Assembly: GCF_026151395.1 (NCBI RefSeq)
Contig: NZ_JAMQPV010000001.1
Location: forward strand, 558,001 to 622,000
Source of the DNA: Leptospira limi
Lineage (GTDB): Bacteria; Spirochaetota; Leptospiria; Leptospirales; Leptospiraceae
Length of the DNA stretch: 64,000 bases
Direction: 5' to 3'
Shown: in pieces, positions 56,783 to 64,000 of the stretch
Layout: the number at the start of each line of letters is the position of its first letter
Position numbering within the stretch: position 1 is the stretch's first letter
Notes under the pieces: model-generated
Told to the model about the DNA's origin: nothing
What the model saw: only the letters and a program-made list of their open reading frames with translations
Databases searched by the model: none
Position numbers and translations under genes: made by a program

Positions 56783-58930
56783 TTATTTAAAGAAATTTAA
56801 AATGATCCCACCTTTTGTCACAAAAAACTCAGCAAACACGAGTGAGGTGATTGCCATCAGTTTAATGAGGATGTTGATTGCAGGTCCAGATGTATCTTTA
56901 AACGGATCACCTACTGTATCACCTACAACTGCAGCTTTGTGTTTTTCAGAACCTTTTCCACCAGCAGTTTTTTCAATGTATTTTTTCGCGTTGTCCCATG
57001 CTCCACCTGAGTTAGCTGAAGAGATCGCAAGAACCACACCAGAAACAAGAGCTCCTGCAAGTAAACCTGCAAGGGACTTCACACCAAACAAATAACCCAC
57101 AACAATTGGGCTAAGGAGTACAAGAAGTCCTGGAGGGATCATTTCACGTAGAGCAGCAGAAGTGGAGATATCCACACATTTTGCATACTCTGGTTTTGCT
57201 TTTCCTTCCATAAGGCCAGGGATTTCTTTGAATTGGCGACGAACTTCTTTTACCATATCAAGAGCTGCTTTTCCAACTGATTTCATTGTCATGGCAGAGA
57301 AGATAAACGGAAGCATCGCTCCAAAGAGAAGACCACCAAATACCAATGGATCAAGCAGTTCGATCGAAGTTAAATCAATCGCACCTTCTCCCATTTCCTT
57401 GGAAGCGTTTTGAGTTCTTGTGATAAACGCTGCAAATAAGGCAAGTGAAGTCAGAGCTGCAGAACCAATCGCAAAACCTTTTCCTACAGCTGCCGTAGTG
57501 TTTCCAGCCGCATCAAGGTTGTCAGTTCGATCACGAACATCTTTTCCAAGTTCTGCCATTTCAGCAATTCCGCCCGCGTTATCAGAAACAGGGCCGTAAG
57601 CATCAATGGTAAGTCCAATGGCAATTGTAGAGATCATACCAATTGCTGAAATCGCAATTCCATACATCCCAGCAAGGATATTGGAAACCACAATTACGAT
57701 CACAAGTAAAATCACAGGGACTACAGTGGATTTGTAACCAAGTGCTAATCCATAAATGATGTTGGTAGCAGCACCAGTATCACAAGCGTCAGCAACTTCA
57801 CGCACAGGTTTGTAAGAATGAGACGTATAAATCTCAGTGATCCAACCGATGAACATACCAGCAAACAAACCTAATGCGACTGAAGTGTACACATTCCATT
57901 TAGTGATGGTTTTGTCTCCGATTTGGAAACTATCAATCATGAACATGTCTGTTGCGAAATAAAGCGCACCTGCTACGATGAATGTTGAAATCCAAAGTTG
58001 GAGTTTGAGAGCTTTTTCTACGTTTCCACCTTCTTTCACTCGCGCAAAGAACGTTGTGATGAGGGATGCAGGAATTCCAATCGCAGAAATTAAAAGAGGA
58101 TAAAGAAGAGCAGAGTTATTGTCTGCAAGAGCTGAAGCCGTTGCACCAATCACAAGAGCAGCACAAGTAGCTTCCGCAGCAGATCCAAAAAGGTCAGCAC
58201 CCATACCAGCAATGTCACCTACGTTATCTCCAACGTTATCAGCAATCGTTGCAGGGTTACGAGGGTCATCTTCAGGGATTCCTTTTTCCACTTTTCCAAC
58301 TAAGTCAGCACCAACGTCTGCGGCTTTTGTGTAAATACCACCACCCACACGACCAAAAAGTGCCACTGATGATCCACCAAGACCAAAACCAGCAAGAGAT
58401 TCCATGAGGATGTGTTTAGCAACAGCTGGATTGGAACCTGTAAAAAGGAGGAATAAACCTATCATGCCAAGAACAGCAAGACCAATAAGCCCAAAACCCA
58501 TAACGGCTCCAGAGTCAAATGCAACTCGGAACGCTTTGGAGAGAGATGTTTTTGCTGCTTGGGCAGTTCTTACGTTTCCGGCAGTCGCAATTTTCATCCC
58601 GATAAATCCAGAAAGGCAAGAAATGAGGGCTCCCGAAACAAAAGCGATCGAAGTATAAATTCCTTCATTGAATTCTGTGTTGGGATTATCTAATAAAAGA
58701 TAAATGAGAACCGTCATGAAGCTGATAAAAAGCAGAATGACACGGTATTCTCTGAGAAGGAAGGCCATAGCCCCTTCTGCGATCGCGGCGGAGATTTCTT
58801 TTAATTTGGCGGTTTCTTTGTCGTTGCCACCCTCTACACCCACTTGGATACGTATTACACGTGCGGCGTAGAAAATCGCCGTGGCTATGGAGACCAGTGC
58901 CATGACGATAATGATTAACTCTACATTCAT
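56783..58930 (-). CDS. hppA: Membrane-bound ion-pumping pyrophosphatase
   Basis: A 715-residue protein with about 16 membrane helices that hydrolyses pyrophosphate and pumps H+ or Na+. Signature region: [20 protein letters not shown] and [20 protein letters not shown] (Mg-PPi site). [14 protein letters not shown] has Ala and Gly at the positions where K+-independent enzymes have Lys and Thr, so it is probably K+-dependent. Whether it pumps H+ or Na+ cannot be decided here. GAGGATCTC precedes the ATG. A cluster of hairpins lies downstream. Confidence 0.95.
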   Translation of the reverse strand: MNVELIIIVMALVSIATAIFYAARVIRIQVGVEGGNDKETAKLKEISAAIAEGAMAFLLREYRVILLFISFMTVLIYLLLDNPNTEFNEGIYTSIAFVSGALISCLSGFIGMKIATAGNVRTAQAAKTSLSKAFRVAFDSGAVMGFGLIGLAVLGMIGLFLLFTGSNPAVAKHILMESLAGFGLGGSSVALFGRVGGGIYTKAADVGADLVGKVEKGIPEDDPRNPATIADNVGDNVGDIAGMGADLFGSAAEATCAALVIGATASALADNNSALLYPLLISAIGIPASLITTFFARVKEGGNVEKALKLQLWISTFIVAGALYFATDMFMIDSFQIGDKTITKWNVYTSVALGLFAGMFIGWITEIYTSHSYKPVREVADACDTGAATNIIYGLALGYKSTVVPVILLVIVIVVSNILAGMYGIAISAIGMISTIAIGLTIDAYGPVSDNAGGIAEMAELGKDVRDRTDNLDAAGNTTAAVGKGFAIGSAALTSLALFAAFITRTQNASKEMGEGAIDLTSIELLDPLVFGGLLFGAMLPFIFSAMTMKSVGKAALDMVKEVRRQFKEIPGLMEGKAKPEYAKCVDISTSAALREMIPPGLLVLLSPIVVGYLFGVKSLAGLLAGALVSGVVLAISSANSGGAWDNAKKYIEKTAGGKGSEKHKAAVVGDTVGDPFKDTSGPAINILIKLMAITSLVFAEFFVTKGGIILNFFK

Positions 58931-58960
58931 GAGATCCTCTTTGAGATTGTTTATTTGTAT

Positions 58961-58978
58961 TTCTAAGATATTTTAGAA
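58961..58978. promoter_or_regulatory. Palindrome in the divergent hppA/TPR promoter region
   Basis: TTCTAA-GATATT-TTAGAA, a 6-6-6 inverted repeat, in the 70-base gap between the two divergent genes. Possible operator; no regulator is indicated. Confidence 0.35.
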
Positions 58979-59000
58979 GATGACCGATGAGAATCCATAG

Positions 59001-60170
59001 ATGATACTTCGGTCTAGGAGAATATGGCAATTTAGTGTTCTGGTAACAAGTCTATTTCTTGTCTTACCTTCAATTTTAGCTGAACCAAAGCCCTTAAATC
59101 CCGTAAAAGCGTTTTATGGTTACGAGGACCTACTGCGGATGGCAGAGGACAAAATTGTCCAAGAAACTCCTGCCAAAGCCTTTGATTTTCTCATCAAAGC
59201 AAAAGAACTAAACCCAGACCCCGACTACAGGTATTACAATCTATCTGCCCAGGCCCATATGAAATTAGGCCAGATTTTTGATGGAATCCATGCTTACGAA
59301 GAATCCATCAAACGAAAAAAAGACCAATTGGATTTGGTATTGTACATTGCCGATTTTTATGAAAAAGAGAAAAAACCGAGAGAAGCACTTTTTTATACAA
59401 AATTGTATTTAGAACAAAAACCAAATGCGAAGTACAGATTGTACTTAGCCGCTATCCTTTCTCGCCAATTGGGGTTAGAAGCTGATTACGAAAAGTACAT
59501 CCAAACTTTGGAAAATGACAATACGTTTGTCTCAGAAAAAGATGCCCTACAAACTAGCCTTCTCAAAAACATCAAAAATAGAAAATGGAAAGTAGCTGAT
59601 GATTTAAGTTTACGATACCTTGTTTACTTTCCACGAGAAGAAGGAATGTATGAAACTTTGATCTTAGCAAGGCGTGGTCGAAATTCAGACTCACTTGAAC
59701 AAGCCTACATTTGGACTTCTACAATTTTTCTAAATGAAACAAGATACTTCACACGTTATGGAGTTTACCTACAAGAAAAACAAAGGTATTTGGAGTCCTT
59801 AACTTTATTTCGGCGAGGATTTTACAACCTTCTCAAATATGATCCAAATTCAGATGCCAAGGAAATTTTATTTCTCATCCGCCAAAGTTATGCGAATCTT
59901 GGAAAAGACCGTGACACCTTAGCAATTGATTCCTTAGTCAAAGATTTCCAAAACCAAAAACAGCTCACTGGATCTGATCTTGAAAACCATGTTTCGACCT
60001 ATCGAAAAAATAGAGAATATTTGCTTTTTGCGATCCATTGGTTTTCTTCGCGAGATGAAACCAAGGCAAATGAATACCGTAGGAAACTAAAGGAACGTGA
60101 TTTGGAATTTGAAGAATCGGAATTCCTTCGTGTGATGGGCCCGTTTGCCGCTCTACCACAAGATTTATAG
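59001..60170 (+). CDS. Secreted TPR-repeat protein
   Basis: A 389-residue protein with a signal peptide (FSVLVTSLFLVLPSILAEP) and helical repeats over most of its length (about 45-330), best seen at YYNLSAQAHMKLGQIFDGIH and LYIADFYEKEKKPREALFY. No enzymatic motif. Probably a periplasmic scaffold or interaction protein. A hairpin (60223-60246) lies downstream. It diverges from hppA. Confidence 0.8.
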   Translation: MILRSRRIWQFSVLVTSLFLVLPSILAEPKPLNPVKAFYGYEDLLRMAEDKIVQETPAKAFDFLIKAKELNPDPDYRYYNLSAQAHMKLGQIFDGIHAYEESIKRKKDQLDLVLYIADFYEKEKKPREALFYTKLYLEQKPNAKYRLYLAAILSRQLGLEADYEKYIQTLENDNTFVSEKDALQTSLLKNIKNRKWKVADDLSLRYLVYFPREEGMYETLILARRGRNSDSLEQAYIWTSTIFLNETRYFTRYGVYLQEKQRYLESLTLFRRGFYNLLKYDPNSDAKEILFLIRQSYANLGKDRDTLAIDSLVKDFQNQKQLTGSDLENHVSTYRKNREYLLFAIHWFSSRDETKANEYRRKLKERDLEFEESEFLRVMGPFAALPQDL

Positions 60171-60222
60171 AGGAATCTAATTATAGTTTTTAAAATACCA
60201 AAACAAGGAACTAGAATCTTCA

Positions 60223-60246
60223 ATCTCTGGTTACCGACTCAGAGAT
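60223..60246 (+). terminator. Hairpin after the TPR gene
   Basis: ATCTCTG (60223-60229) pairs with CAGAGAT (60240-60246), a 7-bp stem, 53 bases after the stop; no U-run follows. Confidence 0.35.
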
Positions 60247-60314
60247 ACCTAACACAGAATTTACGTTTGAATATTGGAACTATGCATTTGATTCTAAAAT
60301 CGCCATCAAAAGAG

Positions 60315-60357
60315 CTCCTCCCAAAACCAAAACAACCAAATTCGTTTTTGGAAGGAG
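60315..60357 (-). terminator. Probable terminator of acs
   Basis: On the minus strand CTCCTTCCAAAA pairs with TTTTGGGAGGAG (11 pairs and a G-U), loop of 19 bases, then GCTCTTTT. It lies 23 bases after the acs stop. Confidence 0.5.
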
Positions 60358-60380
60358 TGAACGCTTACGAAACGATCTTT

Positions 60381-62345
60381 TTAACTATGATATTTCTTTT
60401 TATCATCAATTAAGGATTGTACTACAGATGGATCCGCAAGGGTACTAATATCACCTAATGTATCAAATTCATTGTTGGCAATTTTTCGTAAGATCCTACG
60501 CATGATTTTCCCGGAACGAGTTTTGGGAAGTCCTGGTGCCCAGTGGATCACGTCGGGTCTTGCAATTTTCCCAATCATTTTTTCCACCATGGCAATGAGT
60601 TCTTTTTTCAATAGGTCGTTTGTTACAACCCCTTGTTTCACAGTGACATAGGCATAAATCCCTTGGCCTTTGATATCGTGGGGAAAACCAACTACCGCAG
60701 CTTCTGCCACGGATTTGTGTTCGACAAGGGCACTTTCTACTTCTGCTGAACCAATGCGGTGACCTGAAACATTGAGCACATCGTCGACTCTTCCCGTGAT
60801 ACGAAAGTAACCTTCTTTGTCTCGGTTTGCTCCATCTCCCGTAAAATAATACCCTTTGAATTGGGAAAAATAAGTATCAAAGAATCGTTTCGGATCTCCA
60901 TACACCTCGCGCATCATGGATGGCCAAGGTTTTGCGATGCAGAGATTACCTGAGATTTCTCCCTTGCCTTTGATCTCCACACCCTCATTGTCCACAAGGA
61001 CTGGTTGGATTCCGTAAAAAGGCCAACTGGCCGAACCAGGTTTTTGTGGGATTGCTCCCGGGATTCCTGAGATCATAATGGAACCCGTTTCTGTTTGCCA
61101 CCAAGTATCAACAATTGGGCATTTTGATTTCCCAATATTGGCATAATACCATTCCCAAGCTTCTGGATTGATTGGTTCTCCCACTGATCCGAGTAACCGT
61201 AGTGATGCGAGTGAACGTTTTTTGATTGGTTCAAGTCCTTCTCGCATGAGTGCACGGATGGCAGTTGGTGCCGTATAAAATACTGTAACTTTGTATTTAT
61301 CAATCACATCCCAAAATCTACCCATATCTGGGTAACTGGGAACCCCTTCAAACATCAGAGACGTGGCTCCATTGGAAAGAGGTCCATATAAAATATAACT
61401 GTGGCCTGTGATCCATCCTATATCTGCCGTACACCAGTAGGTGTCAGTGTCTTTATAATCAAAGATGGTTGCAAACGTAAGATTTGCACCTAACAAATAA
61501 CCAGCTGTCGTATGTAAGACACCTTTTGGTTTCCCTGTGGAACCGGAGGTGTACAATATAAAAAGTGGATCTTCAGAATCCATAGGAACAGCGGGACATT
61601 CCTTTTTCACCTCTGGGTCTTTCATGAGGTAATGGTACCAATGGTCACGGCCTTCTTTCCAATTCAGATTACCTTCGTCTCCAGTTCGTTTGACAACGAT
61701 GACATCATTCACTTGGAACTTGGTTTCTGATAAGGCAACATCTACGTTTTTTTTCAGTTCAATGGGTTTGCCACCGCGGTATCCACCATCAGCAGTAATG
61801 ACGAGTGTTGGTTTACAATCCTCAATACGACCAAGTAGGGCTTCTGGTGAAAATCCTCCAAACACAACAGAATGCACTGCCCCAATGCGAGTGCAAGCAA
61901 GCGTAGTAATTGCAAGTTCAGGGATCATAGGAAGGTAAATGAGGACACGATCCCCTTTTTTCACTTTGAACTTTTTTAAAACATTAGCAAAGTGATTCAC
62001 CTCACGGTGTAGATCATGGTAAGTGAGAACTTTTGATTCGTCTGGATTGTCTCCTTCCCAAATCAGTGCAGCTTTGTTTTTGAGAGGTGAATCCAGGTGA
62101 CGGTCCAAACAATTATAGGAAACATTTAGTTTTCCGCCGACAAACCATTCTGCTTTGGCTTTGGCAAAATCATGTTTTAAAACCTTTGTCCATTTTTTAA
62201 ACCATGTTAGGCGTTTCGCTTGTTCGGCCCAAAATTTTTCTGGTTTTTCAATCGATTCTTTGTATTTGGCTTTGTATTCTTTTAAGCTAACATTTGCAAA
62301 TTTGGCAAATTCTTTGGATGGTGCCACGATTCTTTCTTTCGGCAT
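60381..62345 (-). CDS. acs: Acetyl-CoA synthetase
   Basis: A 654-residue AMP-forming ligase that converts acetate, ATP and CoA to acetyl-CoA. Core motifs: [18 protein letters not shown] (A3, near residue 265), [12 protein letters not shown] (A5), [20 protein letters not shown] (A7) and [16 protein letters not shown] (A8). The conserved C-terminal Lys in [16 protein letters not shown] is the usual acetylation target. Length is standard. Acetate assimilation fits a genus that grows on fatty acids. Confidence 0.96.
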   Translation of the reverse strand: MPKERIVAPSKEFAKFANVSLKEYKAKYKESIEKPEKFWAEQAKRLTWFKKWTKVLKHDFAKAKAEWFVGGKLNVSYNCLDRHLDSPLKNKAALIWEGDNPDESKVLTYHDLHREVNHFANVLKKFKVKKGDRVLIYLPMIPELAITTLACTRIGAVHSVVFGGFSPEALLGRIEDCKPTLVITADGGYRGGKPIELKKNVDVALSETKFQVNDVIVVKRTGDEGNLNWKEGRDHWYHYLMKDPEVKKECPAVPMDSEDPLFILYTSGSTGKPKGVLHTTAGYLLGANLTFATIFDYKDTDTYWCTADIGWITGHSYILYGPLSNGATSLMFEGVPSYPDMGRFWDVIDKYKVTVFYTAPTAIRALMREGLEPIKKRSLASLRLLGSVGEPINPEAWEWYYANIGKSKCPIVDTWWQTETGSIMISGIPGAIPQKPGSASWPFYGIQPVLVDNEGVEIKGKGEISGNLCIAKPWPSMMREVYGDPKRFFDTYFSQFKGYYFTGDGANRDKEGYFRITGRVDDVLNVSGHRIGSAEVESALVEHKSVAEAAVVGFPHDIKGQGIYAYVTVKQGVVTNDLLKKELIAMVEKMIGKIARPDVIHWAPGLPKTRSGKIMRRILRKIANNEFDTLGDISTLADPSVVQSLIDDKKKYHS

Positions 62346-62428
62346 AGTGTCCCTCTAGAGGAAAAAGACTGAACTTTTTTAGAAAAAAGTCCAGCATGAA
62401 TCGTAAAAAAAGAATTTAAAAAATGAAC

Positions 62429-62980
62429 TTAGTGGGAACCGGTTCGGATCAGATCTAAAAATTCGCTTCTAGTGGTAGGATCTGTTTTAAAAACACCAAG
62501 CAAACTAGAAGTGAATAGTTCCGAGTTTTGTTTTTCGACACCTCTCATCATCATACACAAATGTTTTGCTTTGATGACAACACCAACTCCCAGTGGGTCC
62601 AAAGTTTCTTGGATGGCTTGTGCAATTTGGTCGGTAAGTCGTTCCTGAACTTGTAACCTACGGGCAAATACGTCGACAATTCTTGGAATTTTACTAATCC
62701 CAATTATTTTTTTATTTGGAATGTATGCAACATGTGCTCTTCCATAAAAAGGAAGTAAGTGGTGTTCACATAAAGAGTACATTTCGATATCACGAACAAG
62801 CACCATTCCCGTTGTACTCTCTTCAAAAATAGCCCCGTTTACCAATTGGTTGATGTCCGCTTTGTATCCGCTGGTTAAAAAGTCATACGCCTTTTTGACT
62901 CGGTTGGGCGTTTTCACAAGACCCTCTCGATTTGGGTCTTCACCAATTTGTTTCAGGATTTCTTCGATTAAGTTTTCCAT
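62429..62980 (-). CDS. folE: GTP cyclohydrolase I
   Basis: A 183-residue FolE-I enzyme, converting GTP to dihydroneopterin triphosphate, first step of folate and deazapurine (queuosine) synthesis. Zinc ligands are in [20 protein letters not shown] (Cys and His, near residue 73) and [17 protein letters not shown] (Cys near 143). [20 protein letters not shown] is the family core. Reading with queE at 48.7 kb, both feed queuosine. It is 83 bases upstream of acs on the same strand. Confidence 0.96.
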   Translation of the reverse strand: MENLIEEILKQIGEDPNREGLVKTPNRVKKAYDFLTSGYKADINQLVNGAIFEESTTGMVLVRDIEMYSLCEHHLLPFYGRAHVAYIPNKKIIGISKIPRIVDVFARRLQVQERLTDQIAQAIQETLDPLGVGVVIKAKHLCMMMRGVEKQNSELFTSSLLGVFKTDPTTRSEFLDLIRTGSH

Positions 62981-63127
62981 CCGATTCCTTTTTGAAAGTA
63001 AGTTCTATGTGAACCTGCCCTTCAAAATTTGAATGCAGAATATTCACTACTTATTTGACTAGACTTGGCTTCTTAGGAAAAGATACATTTCCTTTTTTTG
63101 ATTCGAAAGGACATAATCATCAAACAA

Positions 63128-64000
63128 ATGCAAAAAAAAATTGGCTACGATGCAAGGATGATCGAAAATTCTGGGATAGGAATTCGCATCCAACATATAT
63201 TAAAATTTTGGCCTTTAAGTGAAAAGGACGCCAAACTTTATCTATTCGGAGATCCTATCCTTCTCAAAAAATATGAAGTTCCAAAACATGCAGAAATCAT
63301 AGAATACAAAACAAAAATTTATTCACCAAGGGAATTTTTAGGCCATCCCAAAATGGAGGAGATGGATGTATTGGACATACCCCATTTTAATATTCCACTC
63401 AAGTACCTTCGTAAATGTATCGTTACCATTCATGACTTAATCCCTTATCACTTTAAGGAAACCCATAGTTCTTTTGTAAAACGATTGTATCTGCAAATTG
63501 TTTTTCGTTCCATTCAGTGGTTTGCCAAAACGATAATCACGGTTTCTAATTATACAAAAGAAGATCTAATGAAAAGTTTTGGTTATAGAAGGGATCGAAT
63601 TACTGTTATTTATAACGGGATTGATTTAAAAAATTTTTCAAAACGATCAGAGTCACAACTGGACGTGTTTCTTAAAAAACATAAATTACCAAAACAGTAT
63701 CTCTTTACCGTTGGGATCGGCAAATCTCACAAAAATTTTCCATTCTTATTATCACAATTGGAATCGTTATGGAATGAGAAACACCTCAAACTTCCACTTG
63801 TGGTTGGTGGGATAAGTAAGGAAATTCCAAAAGAATTATTGGAATTCCAAAAACAAAATCCAAATCGAATTTATTTTCTCTCTCATCTAGCATATGACGA
63901 GTTACCACTAGCTTACCAAGGAGCAACTTTGTTTGTCTATCCTTCACTCTTTGAAGGGTTTGGTTTTCCTGTATTGGAGGCACAAGCAATGGGAACTCCT
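63128..64000 (+). CDS. GT4-family glycosyltransferase (3' end outside window)
   Basis: 291 codons are visible, open to the window end. The start looks like an ATG at 63128 (QKKIGYDARMIENSGIG), but AAAGG is 17 bases upstream, so an ATA/ATC start nearer to it is possible. Cytoplasmic GT-B fold: IGYDARMIENSGIGIRIQHI at the N-terminus, ITVSNYTKEDLMKSFGY, VIYNGIDLKNFSK between the domains, and LFVYPSLFEGFGFPVLEAQA with the donor-binding EX7E. This group of mannosyl/rhamnosyl transferases makes surface polysaccharide or LPS. Donor and acceptor are unknown. Confidence 0.9.
   Translation, partial: MQKKIGYDARMIENSGIGIRIQHILKFWPLSEKDAKLYLFGDPILLKKYEVPKHAEIIEYKTKIYSPREFLGHPKMEEMDVLDIPHFNIPLKYLRKCIVTIHDLIPYHFKETHSSFVKRLYLQIVFRSIQWFAKTIITVSNYTKEDLMKSFGYRRDRITVIYNGIDLKNFSKRSESQLDVFLKKHKLPKQYLFTVGIGKSHKNFPFLLSQLESLWNEKHLKLPLVVGGISKEIPKELLEFQKQNPNRIYFLSHLAYDELPLAYQGATLFVYPSLFEGFGFPVLEAQAMGTP

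Overview
The window is a low-GC (about 37-39% by eye), gene-dense chromosomal segment that I read as Leptospira, most likely a saprophyte of the L. biflexa type. The reasons are: many secreted proteins with short hydrophobic leaders ending in spirochaete-type lipoboxes such as LIHC, FLGNC or VVNC; a FliG motor protein; a plastidic-type ferredoxin-NADP reductase; type I AroD; TRL-like lipoproteins; and frequent TTG starts with a good Shine-Dalgarno. The genus call is inference from protein character; the saprophyte call is weaker. I see no phage, insertion sequence, CRISPR array, rRNA or tRNA.

Layout. 1-3.8 kb: 3' part of glnD and a GH13 alpha-glucosidase. 3.8-10.2 kb: tripartite HAE1-type RND efflux operon behind a leader with a TetR-like palindrome. 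10.4-17.6 kb (minus): DUF35 Zn-ribbon protein, an AT-rich group of three lipoproteins, a thiolase with a clean terminator, an unknown secreted protein, then nuoI and a short nuoG. These nuo genes are the end of an aroC - response regulator - nuoG - nuoI series that reaches 19.6 kb. 19.6-22.4 kb (plus): TonB-like protein - NusG/RfaH paralogue - kdsD (Kdo pathway) - aroD, tightly overlapping. 22.4-26.1 kb (minus): TPR protein, GMC oxidoreductase and its small subunit. 26.2-30.8 kb (plus): tandem-domain amidase lipoprotein, M1 aminopeptidase lipoprotein and two TRL-like lipoproteins. 30.8-38.2 kb: GDPD lipoprotein, XRE regulator, FliG, LmrA-type TetR repressor, metallo-beta-lactamase-fold hydrolase, two membrane proteins and an M23 peptidase. 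38.2-40.7 kb: PAS-GGDEF-EAL protein. 40.8-44.9 kb: probable haem-uptake operon (lipoprotein, HmuY-like lipoprotein, TonB-dependent receptor, HExxH protein) behind a Fur-like palindrome. 44.9-49.4 kb: DUF3015 protein, FNR plus a PC4-like protein, a VWA-STAS fusion, and queE. 49.4-56.6 kb: SNF2/RapA-type helicase, a dicarboxylate symporter, an SGNH lipoprotein, a beta-barrel protein, two more TRL-like lipoproteins, a coiled-coil protein and an Ig-like lipoprotein, ending in a group of hairpins. 56.8-64 kb: hppA pyrophosphatase, TPR protein, acs, folE and the 5' part of a GT4 glycosyltransferase.

How the genes work together. Much of the window is envelope biology: lipoproteins, peptidoglycan and peptide hydrolases, drug and haem transport, and the Kdo precursor step. 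The rest is central metabolism (acs, thiolase, hppA, FNR, nuoGI, shikimate steps). folE and queE both feed the queuosine/deazapurine route. The most testable regulatory idea is that the LmrA-type TetR gene at 33.8 kb has a GACCGGTC operator in its own promoter region, and that a very similar AGACCAGTC palindrome lies upstream of the RND operon 30 kb away. I did not find a clearly new defence or mobile system.
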